DNA from: Acanthococcus lagerstroemiae
Lineage: Eukaryota > Arthropoda > Insecta > Hemiptera > Eriococcidae
Reading direction: 5' to 3'
NCBI GenBank assembly: GCA_031841125.1
Contig: CM063110.1
Location: forward strand, 25,291,626 to 25,355,625
DNA length: 64,000 nucleotides
Made by a program: the position numbers and the translations under genes. Below the pieces are notes generated by a model, which saw only the letters and a program-made list of their open reading frames with translations, had not been told where the DNA came from and ran no database searches. Shown here in pieces: positions 10,851 through 22,811 of this stretch (the first letter of the stretch is position 1; every line of letters starts with the position of its first letter).

Positions 10851-13800
10851 ATGGTCCTGGTTATCATATGTTTTACAGTCATGTTGTCAGTCATAACATC
10901 ACGTTTGATAATGTGCCATGGTGCCATTCTGATAGCTTCTTGAATCCGCCACTGGGAAGGAAGGGGAGTATGCAGTAAGTCTAAATACGTAAGATTCATT
11001 CCTTTTACCTTATGTCAGGGTGTGTGACAGCTTGATTTTCAGACATGCAGCTTTTATGGCAGATTAGTCAGGGCAGTTCGCCATGATTTTGTTGTGTTAA
11101 AGAATTTCCTTATATTCCGCAGTGTCCCATCAAAATTATAGAAAATATCCCAGTACTCTACTTCAGTTTCTACTGTTCGTTGAGTGCATCAAACTTGAAA
11201 GTACAAAAGAAAATCTGAGCGAAGTCACCCCATGTTAACGGTATCTATCCTCGTATTGCTCAGTTGTCAGCACCAGCAGAAGTAGCCTATAATGTAGGTG
11301 TGAGAATGTCAACCAATCATATGATTAGTTTAGATGAAATACTAGTTTGGATGGGACAGAGGTTACTCAATTCAGCAGTTCTTTCCTAGTATCTAACTTC
11401 AAAGTTGATGAGAGAGGTCACCAGACTTTCATTTGTATAGTTTTGATACTTGCATGCGAACGTTTATTTAGAAACTCAATATTCAATCCTACCGCTGCGT
11501 ACCGTTTTATCTGCGCTCCACAGTCTGCAGCTCTTACCATTTCATTTCCTCAGTTAGATTTGCAGGTCTGAAATCACAATATGTTGCAAATTTAGAGTTA
11601 CATACCGTCGGTACTCACCTGCTATGGTTCATTTCCTACTTGCCACGATTACTCATCATCATTGACGGTTGGCCAGAAGATGATTACAGTATACAGTTGG
11701 TTTGGATGACGGAAATCCTCTTTCGGATTTGTTTCTTGTTTTACTTGTTTTCTCGAGTCTTTCCTCCCGGTACAGTAAACCAACCTACGTGTGGTGCAGC
11801 TACACAATACTATGCTTACTCGCCTCTAGCTTTGTTCATTTTTATTATCAAAGGTCTTATTAAAGCGGTCAGGTGTCGCTAGCAGCCATGTTGTAGACAG
11901 ACTGACGGCTGAATTTTATATTTCCCATAATTCCACAACAAATTAGCCCGTCCAACATATTTGTTAAAGGTTGGTGTATGTTTCAATGTACTTTCATGTA
12001 TCTGTATACTTTTTTTTTTCAACTTAAATTTTTCTTTCCTTCGCCATAATTATAGGTATGTAGTATTTCTATAATATTCGTTTGCGAGCGCTCTCTATAC
12101 TCTGTCCGCTGGCGTGAATTAATGCCACGCCATATTTGATCAATATAAATTGTTCAATTCGTGAAATGTATGGAAAAGGGTTATTTATTCGTCACTTGTA
12201 CCGAGTACACGTCTGGGCGAATTTACTTGTCCATGTAAATGAAGTGCAGAAGGATCGGTCTACACGAGCGTGTAGCGCCGATATGCCGATTAATAAATTT
12301 ATTTTAAGCTTCGCTCTCGGCCCGTTTATTAGGTACATAAGGTGTAGAAATCAATACTCTTATTCCTGTACTTAGTACAGAAGACATTTTACACCATTCG
12401 CCGCCATAAATTTCTTTATTTGTAAAAAAAACGAAAACAATTATCGTTTTTATTGATAAGTGTTGTGCGCGGTTTTGTTTTTCTCTCGCTTTGTCGCTCG
12501 CATCTGATATGTATGTATGCGCGAACTGAGTACGATATGCACCCAGTAACTATTAATATTACGTGTGTATGCCTTCACGAATGTGGTATGTTGCTGCATT
12601 CTTCAAAGATAATATGGTTTCTTTTAAAATGCTGTACGTATACGACTTTGATAAAATAAGAAAAAAAAGAAAAAATTTGTCGGCGAAGAAAAGCTTGTAG
12701 CGCGCGGCTTTATCGACGCGCTGGAGAGTTATAATCTCTTTCGCCTCATCTGAAAAATGCTGTTTTCTGTGTTAGTGGATGAGCGAAGACTTTTTCGCAT
12801 TCGTGGTTATCAAGTAGTGAGTAATTTATTGGCCGTTGGGGGTGATGGATTTGGTCTTCGGCAATCACGGCGATCGGTATTCAATATTCAACGAGGGTTT
12901 AATTAGATACGGATAAGATATACGAGGCAGTTCGATCGACTCCTCGTGCTGAGGTGAAAAACGACCAGCCTCGGCCAGTTATACTGTGTGATAGAGAAAG
13001 TTGGACAATGTGTAACAATCTTGGGAGAAATATATGCCTTGAAAAATGTTTCAATGAAAGTGCCACAGTGCGTGAGTTCAGTTTGAAACCGTCTTGAACT
13101 TTACAGTGTGCGAAAGACAAGCAGACACCTTTTCTTGGAGCTTGTATGAAGCAAACATTGTATCGGTTTCTCCTTCGCACTCTTGAAGAATTGAGACATT
13201 GAGCCCTAAAGAAAACCAAACTACAAAGTAAATAAAAGTGAAGTTGTAGGTGTGTTGTCAAGAGCATCTGTCCTTCACATTTCAATCTGAACTAGTCATA
13301 TTTGCTCATTTGTCACAGGCTTGAACCTTAACCAAATTGTTGCACCTAACTATACACAGTACCCTATCTTAGAATTCATTTTTCTTGATTCGCCTAAAAA
13401 TCTGGATGATCCATTCTGGCATCCAACGCGTCTGTTGTTCTTTGTTGGCGTTTGAAATCTATGGATGTCACCAAGAATTATGTGTTGGCCAAAAGAAACT
13501 TCTGGATACATTGCCGCTGCGTTCTTCATGGGGTTGCAAAGATTGTGCTAGGTATTTAATTTTATGCAATGATTGAGAATTCACATTCTAACCGTTGATA
13601 CCTACATATTGTTTGAATAGTACTTGACCGTCTTCGCTATTGAATCCAAAGATCTGCTTAGTTTTCTGAACCATAATTGACTGGCTAACTGTGGGCCATG
13701 ATCGTGATCATTTGTTCACACCTGAGAAACTAAGGTGTAATGTCATAATGGTGATCGGAAGTTCTGTAATAAGATCTTCAGCTATGTCGATTTGTTTCAC

Positions 13801-14463
13801 GTGTCTTCGTTAGGCTTCTGACTGTGACTATGCATTGCTCGTAAATCCATGGCCGACTCAATAGGCATCTTGTTTTTAATTTTGAAGTATGAAAAAGAAA
13901 TTCTTTTTATCCGGAAAGTTGAATTCACAGTTGTACTCTTACGAGAAACGTGCTGAGAAGAATCAGGTATGTGAGGGCAATGTCTGTTAACCTTTTACCT
14001 GTCTGTAAACTGTTGGTGCATAAGTAGGTAGTGTAGTTCTGGATCTGAGCATTGCGCATACAGTATATTGATGTAGCTTTTTGGATCCTACATTTGGTAT
14101 TCCTAATAAATACTAGCTATGGTGATTCACCGTTATCACTACCTATATGTGTGAACGTATACGAACAGGTAGGGTGAAGGAATAGAATAGGTACTTAGGG
14201 CAGCAAGAATCGATCAAAACATCTGCGCTATTACTTGCTGGTAGATATATTGTCAGTGGCGCTTTCAATAGTGAGCAAATTATTATTTGCATCGAAATTG
14301 GATGATTCAGTTTTAATACTCAATATTTGTTCTTTTAATTAGGAACGCCTGAAAGAATATCTTCGTGTATAGTTATATCCATTATCAGTCCCTGCACCAT
14401 CCACCTTACTACGTATATTTATACTAATGATGATGTGTTCACCTCAAATGTGACAATATATCC
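10851..14463. other. No gene seen; part may be regulatory
   Basis: No repeat family or transposon end is visible. A 128-codon minus frame (12899-13285) starts with a hydrophobic stretch, but it has no family resemblance and no GC3 bias, so I leave it uncalled. The block at 12030-12900 is a mixture of TAATTA-like cores and CG-containing words with no repetition, the kind of composition often seen in conserved non-coding DNA. That is inference only. Confidence 0.35.
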
Positions 14464-14905
14464 GGGATTGGTTTGAGTCGGACATTTGACCATTGGACTT
14501 ACTTGTACAAATGTACATAGTGCTGATTTGTCTGGTAGCCGTTTGATAGTTTGACTAACTTCTAGGTGTAATGCTAATTTGTTTGGATCGGACATTTGAC
14601 AGTTTGACCAACTTGTAGGTAACTTACACAATGCTGATTTGTTTGAGTCAGACATTTGAGAGTTTGATTAACTTTTGTGTATAGTACTGATTTATTTATG
14701 TCGAACATTTGTCAGTTTGACTTATTTGTACATCTTGCTGATTCGTTTGTGGCAGATGTTTGACAGTTTGACCAACTTTTATGTAGTGCTGATTTGTCTG
14801 AGTCGGACGTTTGATAGTTTGCCTAACTTGTAGGTAGTGCTGATTTGTTCGAGTCGGTCGTTTCGCAGTTTGACTAACTTGTCCATAGTGCTGATTTGCT
14901 ATATT
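14464..14905. repeat. 51-bp minisatellite, about eight copies
   Basis: TGCTGATTTGT plus GAGTCGGACGTTTGA plus AGTTTGACTAACTTGTA recurs at about 14519, 14570, 14629, 14682, 14737, 14784, 14836 and 14888. Well-preserved neighbours are 51 bases apart; others vary by insertions of 1 to 8 bases. Because 51 is divisible by three, the minus strand stays open over long stretches and reads as a 17-residue peptide repeat of the form TNQHYxQVxQTxKRPTQ (frames at 14419-14655 and 14696-14929). The frame changes between blocks and a stop lies between them, so an expressed repeat protein is not supported. Confidence 0.8.
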
Positions 14906-17413
14906 ATTTGACTTACTTCTTTGGTTCATTTATGTGCATTTCACATGTTGTGTTGGATAGATAATGGTACTACATGTGAATTACAAGTTCAGTGAGTTCA
15001 CTGTTACATTTTTAGTCGAGATTTTCTGGGACTCATTCTGCAGCCATTGTCGAATAAAATTCTGAATGATAGAGCGTATCATCATCACGTTTGGTGTGTG
15101 CACTGGCAGCTCAAGCAGAGCCGGTGAAATTCCTGTTATTTGTTTTCTGTATTTCATTTTTCTTCGCGTATATCCCCGGTATTCTAATTGTTATTTATTC
15201 ATGACTGGAGCAATATTGATGAAGTGTAACTTCTGGGCGTATGTATCGGAATCTTTCGTAATGTATAAGTTGTTGCGTATTATCAATTCCGTTGATCGTA
15301 TAATAAAAAGCCTCTCATATATCACCTGCGTGCTAAAGTTTAGCTATTTCTTCTTGAAACTGGTTTAGTATTGTTGGTTTCTGGGCTTCGTGTCTTCATC
15401 CTGCATTTCTAAACGAAGACCTCGCGGGATAACAAATATTTCTCGAATTCCGATTTACAATGCGCGGTTTTGTCTTTTATTTATTTATTTGTTCGCGTAT
15501 AGGTAGGTGCCTATATGTACATACAGTGTTGGTACGAGTTCCTAATCGCAGTTGACTGATGTTCTCCGATTTTGGTGCCGCATTACCTATACCCATTATG
15601 GATCGACTTAGATTTCTGCTGAAACTCTGTCGAACGAGAAATGGGTATTTCGATTTAGTTAACAATTTGTCAGCTTCAAATGAATGCAGTGTGAGTTGAA
15701 GTTCGAATAAAGAAGCTGTATGTATTCCTCGGGTCATTATAGAAAATGTTAGAAAGGAGTCCGCATTCGCTCTTGAATCTTCGAGAGAGGTGATTCAAAA
15801 TGCAATTTTATAATGTAGGAACGGGGACAAAGAAATAAAGAGTACTTCAGTGTGGAATGACTCGGAGTGTTTACTGTAAAAATGATTCTGGCTTGTAGTG
15901 TTTACACGTAGCCCTTTTTCTGCATTAGATATTTACGCCGGGTGTATCGCAGTTGAAACAAGCCATTAATTTGGCGTGATATTCTTCCTCCGGGTCTTAC
16001 ATAATTGTCACACTAGACGCGAAGGAAGGCATTAAACCTTTCCTTTCTTCTTGAGTGAGAATGGAATGTTGGCGGAATGCATTGTAGAGTCGATCTTCGA
16101 TCGGGTCTTAATGATAATTAGTGCACTGGTTGCAGATATTTAACGCATATGTTGGTAATTAATTAAGGTCATGCCGCTGTTGCGGGTGTTTGACCTTCTG
16201 AATGAAGCGGCACACTGTTTAGGGGCAATATCGAATCGAGTCGTGTGGTTTCGCTCAAATCATATGCCCTTCCTGGGATTGGATTTGGTTTTTCACAACG
16301 TAAAATTGATGACATCGTGATCGCACCGCTATGGTATACAAACTACCTACACAAAACGTTGATTTTGTTAATATCACGACTAAATCTTTCTGAAATTGGT
16401 GTTAAATCTTACGGCTCGCCATCACTTTGCGCTTTGTGCGGCAGCCCCGTGAAATATTCATCTGCTGACAACCGAAATGCGCTAATAGTTGAACATTTTT
16501 CAGTCATGTAAGCTTGAATTTGGTTAAAAGCAAACAGAAATCTACAATGAATAACGGTCTAACGGTCATCGTAGAAGAAGAAGTGTATTTAATACAAATT
16601 CTCAACATCGGTGTAATAAAGTATCATTAATGTCAGCATTCCTCTCGGAATTCACGCAACGTTTCCCGTATATTTTACATTTTTTTCTTCTTTTTTTCTT
16701 TCTTTTTCGTAGGTTTAAAAAGGAAAACCTGTTCGAGCAAATTTAAGCGACAATTTATACATAAGTTTTTAAAAATTTGAAAAGAATTAATCCGAAAGCA
16801 TCTGATAACTCCATGCGCGCGCAATTCCATTACGAGAAAAAGGTTGATCGCGTTCGATAATTTTATTTTTATTTTATTTAATTAATGAGCTCGTTTGTAA
16901 TTTGTATCGACTCCACGTAATTACCGTGTAGACGAAGAAAAAAGGCTGAAGAGGCCGAAGTACGGAAGACGTTTAAAAAAAGCATCGAACCAATAGATCG
17001 ATCTTCATTATATTGTGTATCCTTCCTTTAAGAAAAAAAAAAAACTAGTATTTTTTTTATGAGAATGGTTACGTGTTTTTTGTTTCGACTATTTGCGGAA
17101 TTTGATGTTTGGTTTTCTGCTAATTTCTGAGAATGATGAAGAGCGAAAAGAGAGAAAAAACGGCCGAAAAAAATATAATTCTGTTGATGTTAAATAGTTT
17201 TAAAAGGTAAATGTATCCCAAGATGGATTTTTTAAAAATACGATTTTGTTGACGAATGTTGGAGTTCCATGCCCATAATAATGAATTGGTGTTTTCCTCG
17301 GAAGAGAGTCGGTACAGCTCATGTATCTTAAAATTTGAAGAATCTCAAATAGGATGGTATTCGAGTGACCAAAAATAAAATATTAAAAATGCCTTTTTTC
17401 CATAATACATAAT
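14906..17413. other. No gene seen; 15.9-16.3 kb possibly conserved
   Basis: No transposon or tandem structure. Around 15880-16260 the sequence is non-repetitive with words such as TTAATGATAATTAGTGCACT and AATTAATTAAGG, plausible for regulatory DNA but unproven. A T-rich stretch lies at 16681-16710 and an A-run at 17032-17043. Confidence 0.35.
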
Positions 17414-17553
17414 CCCGATACGCAAAATCCCACCAGTTGCTTGGGTAATTATAAAGGGGAACAAGGGTAATCCGAGGGTAATCCGTGGGTAACAAATGGG
17501 TAACTTTTCCACGGGTAACTGAGTAACTAGAGGGTAACTGGCTGCGTATCGGG
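17414..17553. mobile_element. MITE, CCCGATRCGCAA family, copy 1 (140 bp)
   Basis: The element starts CCCGATACGCAA and ends with a near-complement, TGCGTATCGGG. Inside it GGTAAC recurs about seven times. It is flanked by AAT on both sides, consistent with a 3-bp target duplication. Related copies lie at 22277-22570 and 33943-34211, and the ends and the internal GGTAAC phrases align. It has no coding capacity, so it is a non-autonomous DNA element. A 3-bp duplication fits PIF/Harbinger-like transposition, but the superfamily is not established. Confidence 0.75.
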
Positions 17554-17573
17554 AATATAGTCAATACTAAGGT

Positions 17574-17831
17574 AGGTGAGTCAATAAGGCCCGGATCCCA
17601 ATGAGGCCCAATGTACTGATTTTAGACACTATGCTTCAGACTGCATTACAATGTACAGCAGAGTAGTTCCTTTATAATCTGAAGGGGGTGTGGTAGTGTG
17701 GAAAAATTTTAAGCTTAAACAATTTGTAGATATTTTAGTCGACAACTACCATAATAAAGATAAAAAAAAGAAGAAAATACTTATATGAAAGCCTGGGGAG
17801 CTAAAACTTTAGGGCCTTATTGAGCTCACCT
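17574..17831. mobile_element. Short TIR element AGGTGAGTCAATAAGGCCC
   Basis: Left end AGGTGAGTCAATAAGGCCC faces right end GGGCCTTATTGAGCTCACCT, which differs by one inserted base. The 258-bp interior has no coding. It sits 20 bases to the right of the CCCGAT-type MITE. Target duplication is not clear. Confidence 0.65.
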
Positions 17832-18299
17832 GTCTTACTTATTTTATGCATAGTAGAGAATATTCCACAAATTTACAGAATAGGAGCATCAGATTAAAGG
17901 GAATGACGACTTTTATCCAATACGATAGACGTCTTGTCCATGGCGAAAGCACTAATATCCACGACTAGGACAAAATAGCTTCAAGAATTTCCTTTTCCAG
18001 GGAATTTTTTAAAATTAGGCTATCACATGCGTCAATGACTACGATCTGGCACCTGGGTCATGTTCAGCGATCAAAACTGTGCAGTAGGTATTCGATGATA
18101 GAGGGGCGTGCGGCGATGCATGCCTGCAAAATTGGCCCCGGGACACCACCCCCTATCCCGGAAACGCCCCGAATGGGCCTGCGTCAGAATAGGGGGGAAT
18201 GTGCAGTAGATATTACTATTTATTGTGTTGAAAAATGTGTAAGGCACATATCTTTGCATCATTTAAAGACTGACCATGATCTTTATACTCCGTAATAAC

Positions 18300-18835
18300 T
18301 GAGTCTGAGTGAATCTCACGTCTTTTATTCAGTTCTAGATACGTCGCATAAACCTTAACGAGGGAAATGGCAATTAAATTTGCTTTAGCTAAATTTGAAT
18401 GCGTTTTAAAATCATCTTAACGAGTTTAAAAGAAGGTGGTACATCTTCAAAGAATCCCATGTGAATGATTTCGATCGTGTCTGAATGAGATTCAAAAGTC
18501 TTTTGAATCTTGACGAGTGCTAATGACTGCTAAATGAGTCTTAACAGTGTCTGAGTGAGTTTTAAAAGTCTTTGAATGAGTTTCAGATGAGCCCAATAAG
18601 TCATAATAAAAGTTAAAAGGGCAGCCGAATATATCATAATTGTATCTGACTACGTTTTAAAAGTGTCTAAACGGTTTTTGAAAAAGCCAGTGAGTCGCAA
18701 GAGAATCGTAAGGTCTGAATACCACTTAACCAGCAGCCTTCAGATAATCTGAATGACTCATAGCGAAGTTGAACGAGTGTCAGTAAGTTACAACAGAATA
18801 TGAATGACTCATATGCCAAAGTCTTCAATTGCTCT
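18300..18835. repeat. Degenerate GTCTGAATGAG/AAAAGTCT array
   Basis: GTCTGAATGAGT, TTTTAAAAGTCTT and related phrases recur throughout this 530 bp with an irregular spacing of about 20 to 35 bases. The motif matches the reverse-polarity arm of the AGACT-type arrays at 27.5, 37 to 38 and 55.9-56.8 kb. No clear symmetric partner was found here, so this may be a single arm. Confidence 0.55.
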
Positions 18836-19230
18836 CTAGTATATTTCAGGCATTACTACTCTAATTCGTAATTCAGATGCTATATTAAATTCGTCATTAG
18901 GGTTACTCTCCTGGAAAGGCCTCGTGAATTACGGGTGGCTCGGGTATCACAGGTTGACTGGTGCGAAGACACGGATCTCTTGTTTTAGACTTCTGTTACC
19001 TGACTTCTGAGCTATTAATTTTGTATTCTAAATGTAAATCAGCTGCAAATGGGGTTATGGTGCTGGTCGCGACAGGCAGCCAGCCAATGAAGAGTATCTG
19101 GAGATCCCTGGGCATCTTCTGAGTTGAATGAAGTATTGAGGAATAGAACAGTTAAAAAGTTAGATATTTTTCAATTCAATTCATTCTGATTTTCTGAAAG
19201 TCTCCATCACCAACCTAATGGGTCAATTAC

Positions 19231-19470
19231 AATTGAAGGATAAAGAATCAAAACTCACATTTGCCATTTTACTTCAAGGGCGCAAATAGGCAAAATACTG
19301 CACACGCGTGCAGGAATATCTTTGCTGCGCTTGTGAACGAGGAGTATGATATTCATATCGCACATTCACAGGCGTAGCAAAGATATTCCTGCACCAGTGT
19401 ACGGTATTTTGCCTATTGCGCCCTTGAAGTAAAATGGCAAATGTGAGTTTTGATTCTTTACCCTTCAATT
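19231..19470. mobile_element. 240-bp palindromic foldback element
   Basis: The left half (19231-19340) and the complement of the right half (19360-19470) match almost base for base, including ATTTGCCATTTTACTTCAAG and GGAATATCTTTGCT. Only a few differences and a loop of roughly 20 bases separate them. RNA from it would form a hairpin stem of about 105 bp. It is most likely a palindromic MITE. A 64-codon minus frame across it is an artefact of the palindrome. Confidence 0.85.
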
Positions 19471-20849
19471 ATTCATTTTTCGAAACCGATGTGAAAATTG
19501 ATTGGTGCTCATTCGAAAGGTGTCCTTGTCGGCATGTGTACCCTCATATAGGTATGCAAATCCTAAATTAAACTCATCAGTAGTTCTTCCAAATTTTGAA
19601 AAATGGTTTATCTGTTTCATATGGTACATGGTACCGGCCACTTAATTACAGTTAGAACTCGGTGTTTCCTTCTCCTTAATCAAGTTCATGTTCGTAGGAT
19701 TCCTGAAAATATTGAATGTAAGTTATGGCGAAGGTCGTCGCTATAGCTTTCATGTAACAGCTTGACGTATAATTCTGCTTCGCGGTGCAGCGTTCTTGAA
19801 TTATTGTCCAGCAACTGATACCAGTGAAGGCAAGACAATACGAAACTCTCTTGGTGCTGTCTTAATTCAAAACCGGAGGGGTTATTATCCCCAGAATATG
19901 GTGTTTATGTAGGCAGTAAAAACTGTGCATGAAGAGCTCTTTGTGCAGTCTCCGGGAAGTGTTCCATTTTGGGGATTGGTGATATCTTTTGCATTCGCAT
20001 CCTCAATTATAATGAGAGTTTCTCATTTAATTTAATTTCAGGAGAGCGTAAGTTTATGTAAATTATTTCAATTGCGAGAATTGTATGAACTTGACGTCTA
20101 CACCTGTTCTATTGTTGTTGATCCATCGAACATGCGTGTATTGTTTATCTTCTGTATCACTGCTCGTTTATTTATTTTCCGAGAAGTCTCAAGTTCATCG
20201 GATGCCGGATAAGTGTGTTGATAACAAGATTGGTGTCAGCTGTAGTGTTCATTAGGCCCAAATGATACTTAATGAAGTATTCGACTCTCAACTGTTTTTT
20301 TTATAAGATTCCAAGCACCAGCGTAGGAAAGTCTCATCCTGGTGGGGGTAGTGGTCGCTACAGCACATATCCCGTCATTTTATTGCTGTCGCTTTTGACA
20401 GTCTCCCCCTCCGTTCCTGCACTAGTGATCCCAAGTGTCTGTTTAAATGTTTAAAGCATTAGTAAAAGTGACAACCACGATACCACGATCATAGGGAAGT
20501 CGGTTTGAAGTTTTTCAATTTTCATCTTGGTAAAATTGCCGACCTTTGATTTTTCGATTTATAAGTGGTATAATTTGATATTGAGATTAAAAAAATCTTG
20601 AGTTCTCATCAGAACATGATTTTTGAACAAAATTATCCAAGATCTTTTCTGTATCGTAATATGTATTTTAATTGGATTTGTAATTAATCTGCAGATCATG
20701 ATCACAGATCTTGTAGGCTTCATAATTGTTTTCTTGCCGATCCGTATGTACCTGAAGAGTGCTGGGGGAAAGAAGGCTAACATGATGATTTTTTTCATGA
20801 AATGATGCGGTGATACGTAGTTTCTTAAGCAGTCTAGACATCACCAACA
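19471..20849. other. No gene seen
   Basis: AT-rich DNA with no transposon ends. Overlapping short frames on both strands near 20560-20850 carry hydrophobic residues only because the DNA is T-rich. Confidence 0.35.
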
Positions 20850-21262
20850 CCCGCTAACGATCGTGAACAAACGGAAACGACCGCAAAAATGAACACGAAC
20901 AAGCATCAGCGAATGGATGCAAGTGGAGTCGAACACGAACGAACAAAATTGATTGTGTTTGTTCGAACCTATGGGGAATCTGTCCAGACATGATGGATGC
21001 AATCCAGCATGATTAAGCACGAATCCTTCGGTGTACCGACAAACTGTTGGATTGCGTTCATTCGTGTTCAACTGAACGCTTATTCATCGTGTTCTTCTGT
21101 GATTGTTCGTGTTCGTCTGTGTTCGTTTGTGCTCGGTACATTGTCCAACACCTGACGAATGTTGCCCATCATGTGCGTTCGTTCGTGTTTGTTCCCAGAT
21201 GGTCCTGAAGTCCGGACATAGCTTGATAGATTGTCGGTGGGCGAACACGATGGTCTGGTCAA
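20850..21262. repeat. GAACACGAAC-rich element of unknown type
   Basis: The word GAACACGAAC and its complement GTTCGTGTTC recur many times. It is mainly in one orientation on the left (20860-20960) and in the other on the right (21050-21260). A locally palindromic centre lies near 20985-21015. This is the pattern of a non-autonomous DNA transposon with subterminal repeats on opposite strands. I could not define the termini or a target duplication. Confidence 0.5.
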
Positions 21263-21589
21263 AATAGGGGAAAACGTGCATAATCAACTCTAAAGATATG
21301 CTGTACAGAAGAAAAACGGGACCTGCTGAACAGTACAGGGGAAGAACGGGCTAACGTGCAGGCTCCCTCGTCATCTCTCCCGTGCAGGGTCTCGCTTCGC
21401 AGTAACGCTTTGTCATCCCTTCCTATTCGTTTCTTCTCTCTTGCTTCTGTGGGTCACATTCTATTCAGTATCAGCTTATGTTTTGTGATCTGGTGATTTA
21501 GTCGGTGTCTGAAAGTTAATTGTTTTTTTTTTTGTTTTGTGAAAATGATTAATTCTTCGGCGGGGTTGGTATCTTTAGTGCCTGACGAC

Positions 21590-22256
21590 GAAAGCACAAC
21601 TTTAAAAACAGTTTCACCAAACAAAAGAAAGAGGTAACTGGTAGACTGCGAGATGTTGCCAAGAAAGTGCGGAATCAGTGTTATGATCTTATGAACCTAA
21701 TAATGACTGTAAATGTTCAAGACCCCATTTGTTTTCCTGTAAATGTTCACGACCCCATTTGTTTTCAGGAGATAAATGTTGAAGAAACAAGAAAGTCATT
21801 AAAAAATTTAACTTGTTAGGTGACTGGAATTCTCAGCGTTCGTACTTAACCGGCCTAATAAGTGTTATGCCCATTTTCTCACGCTCATCCAAAACCCTCA
21901 AGAGGAAAATGTTGCGCGTTTGAGAAGTGCAACATTTCTGTATGTAGTTCAGGTGGAGCGCGACGATGATCCGTTTGAGAAAAATGTTTATAAGAATTCA
22001 AAAAAGTCGAAAGGAAAGTGTTAGTGCTCCACAAGATGAACGTGGACAACACTTGAATCGAAAATATAAATTACTAGAAGAACATCAGGACTTCACGAAG
22101 AAGCACATTGGCTCAATCAAGGGAAGGTACAGTCATTACAGCCTGAATAAATCCGTGAAAATGTATCTTCCTGCATACTTGAATGCTGAGACTACGTTTC
22201 GGTTGTCCAAAGAGAAATATTCTGAAATTAAGGCCAGTTATGAGACATAAGTACGG
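21590..22256 (+). pseudogene. Remnant of a multicopy insect protein gene
   Basis: Three plus-strand segments in different frames read as one decayed protein: DWNSQRSYLTGLISV (about 21820-21865), KMFIRIQKSRK then SAPQDERGQH (about 21980-22060), and HIGSIKGRYSHYSLNKS (about 22100-22160), ending at a stop near 22250. The order CKxMFL..., a D-x-RG-x-H element and HIxSIPxxxSHYxR resembles, from memory, an uncharacterised protein family present in many copies in aphid, whitefly and some invertebrate genomes, probably carried by a transposable element. Two direct copies of a TGTTCANGACCCCATTTGTTTTC phrase (about 21714 and 21745) lie upstream. The frame is broken at least twice and a MITE pair follows 20 bases after the stop. 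The family assignment is tentative and the function unknown. Confidence 0.45.
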
Positions 22257-22276
22257 TAGAAGTTTTAATGGCTATT

Positions 22277-22570
22277 CCCGATGCGCGAAACCCCGCCAGT
22301 TACCCGGGTAACTAAAGGGAACCCAAGGGTAACTGACGGGTTCCTGAGGAATCTGAGGGTAACCGAAGGTTACAAATAGGTAACTTTTCCGCGGGTAACT
22401 AGTGAGTAACTGATTGCGTATCGGGATGCGCAAAACCCCGCTAGTTACTCTGGTAACTAAAGGGGAACCAAGGGTATAACCGATGGATTTCTGTGTAATC
22501 TGAGGGTAACCGAGGGTTGTAAACGGGACCTTCCCGCGGGTAACTAGAAGGTAACTGGTTGCGCATCGGG
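22277..22570. mobile_element. Two joined CCCGATRCGCAA-family MITEs
   Basis: Copy one runs from CCCGATGCGCGAAACCCCGC at 22277 to TTGCGTATCGGG near 22425. Copy two begins within the shared junction (GGGATGCGCAAAACCCCGC) and ends TTGCGCATCGGG at 22570. Each is about 148 bp with internal GGGTAACC/GGTAACT phrases. The two copies share the terminal bases rather than lying apart, so they may be a tandem dimer or a recombination product. The same dimer arrangement is seen at 33943-34211. Confidence 0.8.
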
Positions 22571-22811
22571 TTATAATATTAGTTTGGTTACGCTCTAAAA
22601 AATTCTAGTATATGTACTTAACACATTCAAAGTCAACAAGAAAGAAGCGAAAGACTTGAGAGAAAACGTTCGTATGAGATTACTGCAGAAACTACATATA
22701 TTTACGGAAAGCTCTAGCTTTTTACAGATGTATTTCTACGAAAACCTTCCCTGTCGCACTAGAAAAAAATCTATACAATATTTAAACATTGGAAAACTAT
22801 TGAGGCACGCT

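Noticed and set aside
12899..13285. 128-codon minus frame with hydrophobic start as a secreted protein
   Set aside because: The hydrophobic stretch is short and interrupted by charged residues. No family resemblance, no exon boundaries and AT-rich third positions.
14464..14905. CRISPR-like array
   Set aside because: The repeats are contiguous and degenerate with no unique spacers, and the context is eukaryotic. It is a minisatellite.
18090..18200. GC-rich CCCCGGGACACC region as an exon or CpG promoter
   Set aside because: Open frames on both strands, no splice context and no motif; probably part of an unidentified repeat.
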